This document shows, in pieces, positions 16,034-28,589 of a stretch of DNA of 64,000 nucleotides (within the stretch, counting starts at the first letter, position 1; every line of letters starts with the position of its first letter). The translations under genes were made by a program, and so were the position numbers. This DNA is from Setaria digitata (taxonomy: Eukaryota > Nematoda > Chromadorea > Rhabditida > Setariidae), in the NCBI GenBank assembly GCA_003640385.1, contig RCAB01000107.1, positions 62,001-126,000 on the forward strand. Direction: 5' to 3'. The notes beneath the pieces are model-generated. The model saw nothing but the letters and a program-made list of their open reading frames with translations, did not search any database and was not told the DNA's origin.

Positions 16034-18730
16034 GCTGTACGATTTAGCCCTTATTTTAAAAAATAATATTGTTTCTAAACTATCAAAATTCTTTAAGCTC
16101 AAGCTACAGCTCAATCTAATTTAACTTCATTCTAGCTAGTTGAATATTGTAGAAGTGCTGAATCAAATTCTCAATAAAAATATCTGCTCTTATTATTGGA
16201 TTCTTTTTTTAACTACATAAAATTCAAATGTTGCGAAATATTTTCTCGAAATTTGTATGATCCCTTATTATGTTCTAAATTACGATTTTCAACTAAATGG
16301 ATTTTCACTAAATAAAAAAAAATCAGTTTTCACAACAGAATAGAACATTGAGGAAATAATTACATCAATCTAAAAAAATTAAAAGAAAACCTGACGTTAC
16401 ATTTTTCCAAAAATCCAGATAATTGCTTCTTTTGACATATTATAAACTTGAACAGGATGGAAAAGAACCAAGATTCTAAAACTCGAAATTCATAATGCTA
16501 TTGTGACTATTCGAAAAGCATATTTTTTTAATGATTTTTGGATCTCACTGAATTTTCACAAGCAAACTAACAGTAGAAAATCCAACCAATTGAATCAAAT
16601 TAGTGCTCAGCTCAGATTAATATCTGATATTGGTTCCTAGCTCTTTGTACTTATTTNCACTGAATTTTCACAAGCAAACTAACAGTAGAAAATCCAACCA
16701 ATTGAATCAGATTAGTGCTCAGCTCAGATTAATATCTGATATTGGTTCCTAGCTCTTTGTACTTATTTAGTAGAATCTAATCGTTTCTCAATCTGAGTAA
16801 GTGATTTGAAATAACATAAACATTCAGAAGATTTATTGAACTCTAGTAACATTGGGAAAATTGTTATGGCTGCTGAATCTTGAATGAAGTATTCTTTCTG
16901 CTAGATTCTTTTTTTTTATTCCATCTTCTCTTGTAGTATTAATGGAAGCTCCTTCGGGAGTAAATAATGAAAAAATCTTTTTGTTCCTAGCCTTCTTGTC
17001 TACCCTAATGTGATGCTTTTATCGAGTAGCTTAATTGCTAGATCCTTCAATAAACCAAATTATCCAATCTAATCTTGTACGACTTAAATTAATCCAATTG
17101 ACAAACTCCAATTTATTCATGTCATCAATAATACTTCATTTGTTTTGTATGCTCAATAAATAAACTAAGGAAGTGTTGCAAATAGTTTTTACAAAACGCT
17201 ATTCTACTACGTAAAAAATTCTTTACGGCTTTACCAACAAGTAATTCAGATATCCTAAGTTTGAAAACAAAATATTTAAGTTTAAATTACTAGAAGATCA
17301 AATATTCAGAACAGATTATTTTTTGCAGATGGTAGATAAATTGGTAATACAATAAGCATTTCAACATATTGTCCCTCTTAATCTGTAGATAAAGTGTATA
17401 TTATTTTCGAATATTATTCGAAAATAGCTATTTAGTGCAAAAAAAAGAAAAAAAAACACTGATTATCAGTGCAATCAGTCTATTAGTAAAAAAAAAAAAA
17501 AGAAACTTTATATGCAGAATGAGCTGAAGCACTCTCGATATCATATACACAAGTTCTCTCCACTCCTGAGTGATGTATAACATGAACTGAAGATGCAACT
17601 CGAGACTAAGCTAACAGTTAGGATGAGCTGCAGAAGCATATTTCAAAAACCTCAAATTTAGAGTAATGATTTTGATGAGCATGTTAAAGAATTCATTGAA
17701 AGCATTTCAGCTACTATCTTCAGATGGCTGTTGAAAAAGAAGAGGAAAGTGAGGGGGAGCTGAGATTCTAAATAAATGACTCTTACACATGAAACCTGTT
17801 TGTGTTTTTGAAATTTTTTAAAATCGTGAAATTTCAAAGAAAAATGATTGTAATGAATATAACAGATATCATTTTCACAAGTGGATCAGGGCATCATAGT
17901 ATACCGAATTTCACATACCTCATAATATTTTTTCATCTTGAAGAAAAACAAGCCAGAAAAAAAAACAATGTAACATGCAAGAGAAAATACTTTCTCTTTT
18001 GCAAATAAATTGTTGAAGTATTCAGGGAAAAGTAAACAAAAGAGTGTTAATGAATGTCTTAAAAAATTTCAGCACTTTCATGTCTGGTAATTTTTTTTTC
18101 TACTCCCTTTTTTATAGGATTATTCTGGTCACAAGTACAAGAATGCTACTACTACATTTAGGATTGTCTTCGTAAGATAAGATCAGTTCAACTAGGACTG
18201 CAGTAGTATCAGACATTCTAGGTAGTTAATTATCATCCTGAAGATGGTTGCCTTTAATTAGACTACCCACTAAGTCAGCTAGACTGGTATTCACTCTAGC
18301 TCCCACTGGAGTGACTGATGACTACATTATAGACAGTAGTTCCGTTGAATTGGTCCAAAATGATAATATATGCATAGTAGACAATCATAGAAATGAAAAA
18401 CATTAATAGACAGAGAAAAGTACAATTCTCGTCTGGATAAGAAATTTTGCAAAATGAATATAGTCGGAAGTTATTTGTCGATTTGCGATAAAATTTTTTC
18501 CAATTTCTTGTGCGGCGGTTGGAAAGTTCAATCTCTGGGTGCTAGTTGCAGGGGAGAGGCTGGATTTGTATTTGCGGTTTTTTCTTTTACTAAAGCTTAA
18601 AAGAGAAGCATTTCTCATTATTCCAATAATGATTCACTAGAAGGCTTTGGGGAAAGATGAGCACAATTTTCAGATTTGTAAAATAAAGTTTCATCCTTTT
18701 TTAGTTAAAATAAGCGCTCTTTTGCAAAAT
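16034..18730. other. Intergenic between lipase and SYF1
   Basis: About 2.7 kb of AT-rich sequence with no recognisable gene. It includes an assembly join (N at 16657) flanked by duplicated sequence, and a small inverted repeat near 17402-17427. A CTTTTTTAG acceptor near 18704 may be the leader-addition site for SYF1. A 71-codon minus frame at 18403-18618 resembles nothing known. Confidence 0.5.
16546..16768 (+). repeat. 111-bp direct duplication around a single N
   Basis: Positions 16546-16656 and 16658-16768 are near-identical copies with one base difference, separated by one N at 16657. This is what unmerged contig ends look like, so it is more likely an assembly artefact than a biological tandem repeat. 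Confidence 0.85.
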
Positions 18731-18731
18731 A

Positions 18732-21700
18732 ATGGCTAATCAAACAGCAGAATCATCAAGTAGTGCTGGTATTGGTGTGGCAGAAATGACCAAAAAAGTT
18801 TCGTCAGTAGTTTTGGTAAGTTTTTTGTACTAAAGGTTCTAAAAGGAACAATATAAGAGTTTTGGAAAGACTTAGTTGTTCATGTGTATTTAGGAGGAAG
18901 AAGATGTTGGGTTCGAGGAGGATATACTCAAAAACCCATTTTCACTTCGGAGTTGGTTGAGATATATCGAACACAAGAAGAAGTGCAAAGCTCCAACAAA
19001 ACAGATCAATCTTGTTTATGAAAGAGCTTTGAAGGAACTTCCGGGCAGTTATAAGCTTTGGTATTATTCCTTTTCTTTATACGTACTTAGCATGAACCTC
19101 GCTTGCTCAAACCTACCGATTTCGTTTTCTTTTCATGCATTTATTTAACATTTCTTTGTCTTTTTTGAAAGAGTAGTTTTTATTATCTTCACTTTGCTAA
19201 ACATATTTTATCAGCATTTATAAGTCCTCAAATTACAGTAATCTTGAGGTATTACCCAGAAGTACGTTTTTTTTTTTTTTTTATATATATACGACTTCGG
19301 TTGTACATTTCTTGCTATTGCATCCTTTTTTTTCAGTTTGTGGAGCGTACACAATATGATTTTTTATAACTAGTGGGTACTTTTAGGTATAAATATCTTC
19401 GATTTCGACGAAAACAAGTAGCAGATAAATGTCCCACAGATCCAGCATATAAACACGTTAATAATGCTTACGAACGAGCTCTGGTTTTCATGCATAAGGT
19501 CAGATAATTTCTTTAAGACATTTTGTAGATTGCTACCACTTATTTGTAAATCCTGCCACAAATGAATAAAATGGAGTAAATAGAAAATTTCGAATAGACG
19601 ACTTGAAGTTTCTTAAAATCTGAGCTTCTGATGAAATTTCTACGATATTGTTTAAACTTACTTAACTTTAGATTTAGTATAATTATTTTATACTTATCGA
19701 AGCCAAGCTCTCATCTGTAGCAACGGTTTAGATGCCTCGCATATGGATGGAATATTGTGAATTTTTAACACTGCAACGTCTAGTGACACAAACTAGGCGG
19801 GTTTTTGATCGCTCTTTGCGTGCATTACCAGTTACTCAACATGATCGAATTTGGCCACTATATATCAAATTTGTTACAAGTCACGAAATTCCGGAAACGA
19901 CAATTAGAGTCTATAGGAGGTAGGTTTGCTGTTTTCCACATTATAGTCTAAAAATACCTGTAATAACCAGATATGTATTTGTGCGTAATTTTGCTTAAAT
20001 TTGTTGACTTGAAAAAAATGTGTTTTAGATATCTAAAGTTACTGCCGAAATACCGTGAAGACTTTGTGGATTACCTGCGGAAGATTGATCACTTAGATGA
20101 TGCCGCTCAGCAACTTGCCATTCTTGTGAACGATGATAAGCCCTACTCCGAACATGGCAGGACAACTCATCAAGTAATTTTCCATTTTCTTTTCAGTTTT
20201 AATAACCTGCGTTTCTGAATGATATATTTTGTTTGTCTGTAAGAGAAGTGTTTTGTTATTATTTTTCTTCTTTTTTCTCTTTTTAGTTATGGACTGAGCT
20301 CTGTGAACTAATTTCAAAAAATCCAAGTAAAGTGCATTCACTAAATGGCGATTCAATCATACGACAGGGCATACAGAGGTTTGCTTTCATATTAGTTTTA
20401 AATGGAATTTTAATTCCTTTTATCGTGACTAAGTGATTTGGGTTATCATTTACGACAAAGACGAAAACATGTTTCAGATATAGCGACCAGGTAGGACTTC
20501 TGTGGTGTTCATTAGCAGAATATTATATCAGGAGTGGACACTTCGAACGGGTTAGAATTTTATTATATTTTGCAATAGCAGAGTTTGCGATATTTTTCGT
20601 TCTGCATATTCATAATATACAAGTTATAGGTTACTAAGTAATACTATGAGCTTGTTACTGTGGTGTGACATGGCTTGTTTTGTGAGTTATTAATGTGAAA
20701 TATTTGTTCAGGCAAGAGATGTATATGAGGAGTCACTGATATCAGTGAAAACTGTACGAGACTTCACACAGATATTTGACGCTTATGCAAAGTTTGCCGA
20801 ACGTGCAACAGCCGCGAAAATGGATGAAATAGATAACGAGGATACTGAAGCTGATGAAGAACAGCAATTAGAATTGGAGCTTCTCTTTGCAAGGTTCATT
20901 TTTTTTTTCTTTTTTTTCTATTGGTTGTATAATTGATTTCACTACTATTTTGAAACATTTATTTCAGATATTACTTTTTTTCTGAGATAAAAGAGTCAAC
21001 ACTGGCTCCACAGAATAATAACTCTTTTTAAGATTAAATCGAAACATGTTTTCCAGCCATTGTTGGAAAACATGTTTCGATCAATCACAAAAGCAGCTGA
21101 TTGAAAGTCAGGAAATTATAAAAGGGCATTGTAGCTGTGTTTTTCAGATTTGAACATTTGATGGATCGTCGGCCGCTTCTTTTGAATAGTGTATTATTGC
21201 GTCAAAATCCACATAATGCATATGAATGGTTGAATCGTGTCCAGCTTTATGAAGGCAATAAGAAAAAAGTAAAATATGGATGAAGAATATTTTTTATCTT
21301 ATTTTATGTTGTCATTTCATGTCTCTAATTTTAGCCTTTTCGCGTAAACTTGAGTGATAATTAAAGGGAGTTTCCTCCCCAGTTCTTTTTCTTACTATGT
21401 TTTTTTTTTTCAAATTCCAGTTTTTGTTCGCATAGTTATATTAATTATGTTTTTCAGCAGATCGAGACATATGAACAAGCTGTTCAGACAGTGCAGCCCA
21501 AACTACAAACTGGAAAGTTGTCGAATATATGGATAAGCTTCGCGAAATTTTATGAGCAAGAAGGGATCTTAGACGAAGTATGTCTTTTCGAAAGAAAAAA
21601 GAAATGATTTCTCCACAATTTGCTTTCAATTTTTCCTTTTTTTTTTTGTATGCACTCTTTTCCAATAATTTCACCAAGTCTGATCTTCTGGTGAGCTTCT

Positions 21701-24700
21701 ACTTTTACATCCTTTGTACTTTACAAATCTATGTTTTCAGGCTAGACTGATATTTGAAAAAGGACTAAGATCTGAATACACCAAAGTAGATGATCTTGCA
21801 TCAGTTTGGTGCGAATACGTTGAATTTGAACTACGCCGACGGTGAATATACTAATTATTGCAATATAGTGATTATTTTTTCTTTTAATTTGTTTCTCCTC
21901 AAATTTTCACGGCATTATTGATTTTTTTTTTTTTTTTTTTTTTTGTGCAGAACTATGAGCTTACATTTTTGTTTTCACTCAGGAATCCCGAACGCGCGAA
22001 AATGTTAATGCAACGAGCAACTGCTATGCCACCTCGAAGGGCTCATTACTTTGATGAAACTGAGCCAGTTCAGAATCGCCTTTACAAATCCTTAAAGGCT
22101 AGCATAATTTGCCTTATACAGAATGTCCTGACTTACACTACTCTCAGCATCTTCTTAGCCACATTTATTTAAAATAAATCTAAATCTAACATAATTTATC
22201 GTTTTCCTATTTTCCGAACAATTTTTTTTTTTTTTTTTGAAATTTTGAAGTTCATTTTAAAAATACATATGAGTGCAGATTTGGTCCTTGTATGCTGATA
22301 TCGAAGAAGCATTTGGTACTCTGGAAAGTTGCCAAGCGGTTTATGAAAGGATTATTGATTTGCGAATCGCTACTCCACAAGTGGTGGTTAACTATGCTAA
22401 ATTTTTGGAGGAGAATAATTATTTCGAGAATGCCTTTAAAGTAGGCTTTCTACTTTTTAATAGTTTTCTATACTGGAAAGTTTACTACTGAATAACTTTG
22501 CTATCTTCCCAGCTAATTTGTTTAGATATTTTCTTGATGTAGTGACATAATATCTGTATATGAATTGATAAAGCAGTTGGACAAGAATGTTGTGTTGTTT
22601 TTCAGGCGTACGAGAAAGGTGTAGCATTATTTAAATGGCCAGTCGTCAATGAAATTTGGACTGTCTACTTGGTCAAATTTCTAAAACGATATGTACATAT
22701 TATTTCTCCATATCTATATTATTTTTACAATTCCGAGTTCTCTTTAGCGGGAAACTTTTGCTAATTTATCAAATTCACCTTTTTTGCTATATATAAATTA
22801 TCAGCTTGAGCAGTATGAAGATTTGCTTCCGGCTTTTTTTTTTTTTTTAATCCCAGAGTATCAAGTTTTTTGAAGGGTGGTAAGAAACTTGAACGCGCGC
22901 GCGACCTTTTCGAGCAGTGCCTGGAAAATTGTCCTCCAAAATTTGCCATGAGTAAGCATTTTACATTAGATTTTTGAAGTTTTGTCCTTGGACATGTTCC
23001 TGTTACAATTCAAATTCACCTTTTTCATCTTTTAATTAGTACAACAACGAATGAAACCTTTAATAGAGCAACTTTTCCCGAAGTACGTACATTTTTTGAT
23101 TTGGTGTTAAAATGTGGCGAAAATTGAACTACCGTTTTTTAGAACTTTATTTATTATATGCTAAACTAGAAGAAGAGTATGGTTTGCCGAGACATGCAAT
23201 GAACATTTATAATCGTGCAACTGCTGCGGTTGAAAGGCATGAAATGTACAGTGTATGTTTTTTTTTTTTTGATTTTCGATATGTAAATTAAGCTGTGACG
23301 TGGGACTTTTCATTTACATTCCCTGATACAGTCGAAATTGTTTTCCTATAAGAGGTATGTTATTTAAAAAAAAAATGCAAGAAAATTATACGTGTTGTTT
23401 TATCATAGAATGAGCTGCACCTATTCACAGATGTTCAATATCTACATTAAAAAGGCGACAAGCATGTATGGTTTGACACACACGAGACCGATATTTGAAC
23501 ATGCCATTGAAGTACTTCCAGAAGACCAGTCAAGGTGCGCAATACTTTTTTTTTTTTCTTTGAATGCAGCGGATCTTCTCACATTGTTTTATTCAATGAT
23601 CAGTTTTTTTTAACGCTAAAAAATATTTTAAATTTCAATTTCAATAGAGAAATGAGTATTCGATTCGCACAAATGGAACGAACACTAGGTGAGATTGATC
23701 GAGCACGTGCGATATATGCTCATTGCTCTGAAATATGCGATCCTCGAGTAAGTAAATTTTTCATAAAATTTTTATCACATTAGAGAAGTACTGGTTACCA
23801 TGCTTTTGCTCTTCATTAAATTAATAGTCTGAATTTATTTCATGCTTTGTATAAACTAATGTATTCTTGCCCATCTCTTCATATATATTCTTGATATTCG
23901 TACGAAAATGATTTTTTAAGGTTCACGGGCAGTTCTGGGAAATTTGGAAAGAATTTGAAGTGAAGCATGGTAATGAGGATACAGTAAGGGAAATGTTGCG
24001 TATAAAAAGATCGGTTCAGGCAACTTATAATACAAATGTTAATATCATGAGTGCACAGATGTTGTCCACGGCAGCGGGAGTAACTACAGGCACAATCATG
24101 CATGAGCGTAAGTTCAGTTATTTTCATGTTTAATTTTTCGTCCCGAAATTTTATCTTCTTTTCACATTTGCTATGCTAGAGTTTGTGAAAATGATGTAAA
24201 GCATTTTATGCAAGATTTTGAGGATATGTTTTTCGGAATGGGTTGTTTTTAACTTAAAATTTTGGTTTTAAGCAAGTACGGCTGGTGATAGCATGGCAAT
24301 GCTGGAGGCACGTGCTCAAAAAATCGCAGAGGAAGAAATAGGTGTGGCGAAATTGGCAGTGAGCAATGCGGGTATAAAATTCGTGCGAGGAGCTGCTAAT
24401 GTAGTCGAGTCAAATGTTACAGAAAATCCAGACGAAATTGATATCGGAGATGATGATGGCACTAATGACGGTATGGTTTTATATACATCAAATCAAATAT
24501 TATTGTGCTTAATGTGGTGATATCAGAATAGTGTAGTAGCTTCAGCTGGTTTTGTTCATGATTTTGTATGCTTTGACATTTTGAATTGCCGCTGTTGAGA
24601 ATTTTGGTTCACAAATTTCATTTGACCGAACGAAATTGGATTGAATTCTACCATTTTTTGATATATAGTAGTTGACGTGAATTTTTATCATTCATGTATT

Positions 24701-24936
24701 CTGATTTTATTGAACGTTGATACTGCATTCCTGTAATTTTCTATTATGCTGATTATTTAAATAGTCCTGTTTTAAAAAGTCCATTTAAAAATTCGTACTG
24801 CATAGAATAAGGAAGAAGTTTTGCCAAATATATTACTGTTTTACGTATTAAATTTAATAACGCTATTTTAGATGTGGAAACGAAGGCTGTGCCAGCAGGT
24901 GTTTTGGGTTCACTTGCAAAAGAAAGTGACCAGTAA
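18732..24936 (+). CDS. syf-1: Pre-mRNA-splicing factor SYF1 / XAB2
   Basis: Core scaffold of the NineTeen/Prp19-associated complex of the spliceosome; human XAB2 also acts in transcription-coupled repair. I splice 21 exons (first 18732-18815, last 24872-24936), giving about 862 residues; human XAB2 is about 855. The protein is a run of HAT helical repeats with strong family matches: [141 protein letters not shown] and [20 protein letters not shown]. The C-terminus [14 protein letters not shown] resembles the human PAAVFGSLKED tail. Nearly all introns are short with T-rich acceptors. The junction after YKSL(K) at 22097 lacks a GT donor at the expected position. A phosphatase gene follows 0.6 kb downstream on the same strand. 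Confidence 0.96.
21038..21081 (+). repeat. Perfect 18-bp inverted repeat in SYF1 intron
   Basis: Arms ATCGAAACATGTTTTCCA (21038-21055) and its exact complement (21064-21081) flank an 8-base loop within a SYF1 intron. The transcript could fold into a stable hairpin. Function unknown. Confidence 0.85.
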
Positions 24937-25536
24937 ATTATCTAAAAATTGTGTTTACTGTTTCATTCATTGTTTATTGTTATTTTGCGAATTTGCTGTT
25001 GATAGTATAGTCAAGAAAGCATTGGCCGTTGTTATGGTGAGATATTTAAAACTATGGATAATTTCAAAAAGTAGTGGGTGTTTGATCGAAGAACAAATTA
25101 CAACTTCAAATTTTTGTGCTAAAGAGAAAAAGTGCGAATTTCCTTTGTATCTCTTTCTGTTTTGCATTTAGAAGCTATTTGCTTCATATTTGATTTTCAA
25201 CAGAAAAAGCTGGAGTGACGACGAGGATGGTAACAAATATTTTTGCTTATAAATTAATTTCATTTGACATTTAGTAAGTTCTTCTATGATGAATTGAGCA
25301 ACTAAGTAAAGATAAGGCTATGTTCATTCTGTTGAATTTTATTAATTAAATATATTACTGTTAAACCTCAGTCACCACTTCAATGTAAATGAATTTTGGT
25401 ATTAAAAAATTATTTCCTTTGACGAAATTTGAATGTTACAAGGCTATATGAATATTACGGTAAAACTGATGTAATTCTTTCATACTTTAATTAGCTGCCA
25501 AGCGGCTGGTTTAATTTTGTTTTCTCAGAAGATACC
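24937..25536 (+). other. Intercistronic spacer SYF1 to phosphatase
   Basis: Only 600 bases separate the SYF1 stop from the next ATG on the same strand. The spacer ends in a TTTTCTCAG acceptor at 25520-25528, eight bases before that ATG, which suits trans-splicing of a downstream operon gene. No other coding sequence was recognised. Confidence 0.5.
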
Positions 25537-28500
25537 ATGGTCATAGACACTAAGTTCGATTTGATCCAATTTCTTGCAAAACATCAAAAATTTAAGGCAA
25601 AGGTGCTGCTTCCTTCCTCAGAAGAGTCTCAAAATAGGCATCCAGATAACTGATGGAGTTCTTATGTTTCCCCAAGAATACACCTTATTTCGTTAATCTG
25701 AATTAAGCTTACTTTTAAAAGTCCTAACTTTTGACACAATAAACTGGTAGCTGACAATGTTGAGTAACCGTGAAGGTTGGATCATCCAGCTGAGCATGCT
25801 TAGGTGGAATACTGTCCTGATGAAATTTGTGAAATGATCGAAACAGCTCGAGTGTTATTCTCGAATGAAGGCGCGCTGATTGATGTTTCAATACCAGTAG
25901 TAGTGGTTGGTGACATTCATGGACAGGTGATATAAACATTTCTTGAACCGGAATGAAACATTCATTCTTGTTGCCAATTATATGTGACATTATTATATGC
26001 AGTATGCGGATTTACAACGGATTTTTGCGGCAGTCGGACGACCCGGTCGAACGCGTTTTTTGTTTCTTGGCGATTACGTTGATCGTGGACCGCAGTCGCT
26101 GGAATGTATCTGTTCTCTTGTCGCCTGGAAAATTGCATACCCAAAAAGAGTATGAATCTTCCGGAAAATTTAGTCTTTAGTTCAAAAAAACTGAACAAAA
26201 AGCTGTCAAGACTGAGAAGTTAGCAAAGGCAAAGATAATGATGATTTTTGATTGTTAACGATAATTATTAATAGTGTTAGGCATTAATATGTAATCTTGG
26301 AAATAATGTTTAAAGTAACTTGCGGAAGAAATTTAAACATTATTCTGGTCATTATCAGAAATCCAAAAAAAAAGGTAAAGAAAAGTGATGAAATTAATGG
26401 GAACTGAAGACTAAGCAACAGTGTCAGCCGGATTTTCCTCTCAAAATATTAGTTGAGTTGAGTCAAAAAAGTAAGTAAAAAGTTTTAATGCTGACTACTT
26501 TCAAGATATTCTTACTTCGTGGCAATCATGAGTTTGCATCTGTGAATCGAGAATACGGTTTTTATGATGAATTGGCTGCAAGATTTAGTGTCGGTAAGAT
26601 ATTGTTCCAGTTTCCTATGATATCGAACAGTATAGTGTGATAGATAGTGAGTTTTTCCTTTTTTCTGTTTTTCTTTTTTTTTTTTTTTTTTTTTTTGCAG
26701 TGAAATTCGAAAAACTTTTGCCGTATATGAAAATGAAGAGTGATAATAAAATCAAGAGTGATAAAATGAAGAGAAGTAAACCAAGAAAATGCTGATAACT
26801 ATCATCAGTTTTATATTTGTTAAATGTTAAAAACTGAGCAGAACAATGCCTATCGTTATGCTTACTTCTCTATTTTTCAGCCATTATTTTCTTCAATTTT
26901 AGGACAGGCAATGCGCTTATGGAAAGAATTCAACGATCTATTCTCAATTTTTCCCTTTTGCGCTCTAATAAAAAATAAAATACTTTGTATGCACGGTGGT
27001 CTCAGTCCACATCTCGAATCACTCAATGATATTCGTAATGTAATCACTTATCATTTATCATTTTTGCCATTTGTATTTCAATTACTAATCAATCAAGACA
27101 GTAGATTTTGTCAGTGTTAACAGCAGAATTGATTTTAATTGAATCTTCCTAATCCTCAAGCGTTTACACTTATTTGTTCACGAGAAAAAAATAAAAAAGT
27201 CTTCAGAAGAAGTGTCTATCGGGAACTTAGACAGCATCTCTTGCTCTTCCTTTAAAGACACAATAATTTCTGGAAATTTTTTCAACAATCTAATTTCAGA
27301 TTAAGATGCCAGTAATGGAAGTGTATCCAGATACATTAGAGCAAGATCTGGTTTGGTCCGATCCAAAATTAGATATCAAAGGTTATGAACCAAACAAATT
27401 GCGCAATGTAAGCGTTGCATTTGGTGAAGATATTGTCTATAAAACGTGCAAACGTTTGAGCCTGGATCTTATCATACGAGCACATCAGGTTTACCACTAT
27501 TTTATTAGAAGTTTAAATTTTGAAAAATTTTGTAATTTCTTCCAGAACTAGTCCATTCACCTGAATTGCCCAGAAAAAAAGAAGAAAAAAAAATGCTAAT
27601 AATAAAGAAAAGAATCATTCGATCGATTGCAAATCATTTCATTCGTAAAAATAGTTCATCTGCCTCTCTCTTTTGATGATTAGTATTTTTTTTTTTTTTT
27701 TTTTTTCTGCTTAAGAGCATATTTTTAAACTATTCTATTTATTGGTGATGGAAAATGGTTATGGATTTTTTGCTGGTCGTAAATTGGTTACAGTATTTTC
27801 GGCACCTCTCTATGCAGAACTCGTAAGGCCTCTTAATATTTTGTCATAAAAATTTCATCACAAAAATTGAAAAATTTGTTAGCATAGAAAAAATAGACCT
27901 AAAATCTTTTGTATTTTGCAAATGAATTACCTCTCATTTTATAAGTCCATTCCAAATTTTATTAGGTTTTATATATATATATATATAAAGAAAAAAAAAA
28001 GAGAAAAACAAAATAATCAAGCTGTGAGTTCGATGAAATTACAGCGCTAACGAAAACCTTACTGAAAAATTACATTCTCTTGAAAACCCATTTTGATTCT
28101 GTAGAAAATACGGAAGTAGTGATTCTTACTGTACAGAGTTTTGAAATAAGCTGTAATCTTCGAAGTCATAGTTCATAATCTGTTCTTAAGCTTTTTTTCA
28201 CAAATTTCGAATTAAATATCGCCTTATTTAGAAGGTGGGAACGAGGAGATAAAACTTAAAAAGTTTCTATTATACTTTATACTTCGTTTTTTTTTCTGGA
28301 AATTTTTTTTTTTCTTATCAACTGGAATTTGGAAATTTCAAGCATGAACTACTCTTCTTCAACTTCCGATTAGCTATTTTCAGAATAACAAAGGAGCAGT
28401 GATACGTATCAGTGCAGAAATGGTAATTAGCTATGTAATATTGAATCCTGTATCACAGACAACTGCTGGTAAGGAGAATTTTCAGCGTTCTTTCAAGGAT

Positions 28501-28563
28501 GATCAGCGATCCTATCGTATGGATGAACAGAATGCGGCTACAGTGATGCCACAGCTTCAGTGA
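25537..28563 (+). CDS. Divergent PP1-like Ser/Thr protein phosphatase
   Basis: Metal-dependent PPP-family phosphatase, closest in layout to PP1. Eight exons: 25537-25602, 25804-25926, 26003-26149, 26506-26593, 26903-27039, 27300-27488, ~27718-27822 and 28384-28563, about 345 residues. All signature motifs are present in order: [77 protein letters not shown] and DLIIRAHQ. Metal-binding and catalytic Asp, His and Asn residues are thus kept. It differs from canonical PP1 at the loop usually reading SAPNYCGE, here SAPLYAEL, which loses the Asn and the Cys; the KLW region is also changed. The C-terminus is extended (to MPQLQ). Exon 7 lacks an AG at the expected boundary, so it may carry an extra HIFKLFYLL. 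Nematodes have many fast-evolving PP1-like phosphatases; target unknown. Confidence 0.88.
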
Positions 28564-28577
28564 TAATCAAATTATTA

Positions 28578-28583
28578 AAATAA
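28578..28583 (+). terminator. Poly(A) signal of phosphatase gene
   Basis: An AATAAA sits about 15 bases after the phosphatase stop codon (28561-28563), in the expected window for 3' end formation. Confidence 0.4.
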
Positions 28584-28589
28584 ATACTG

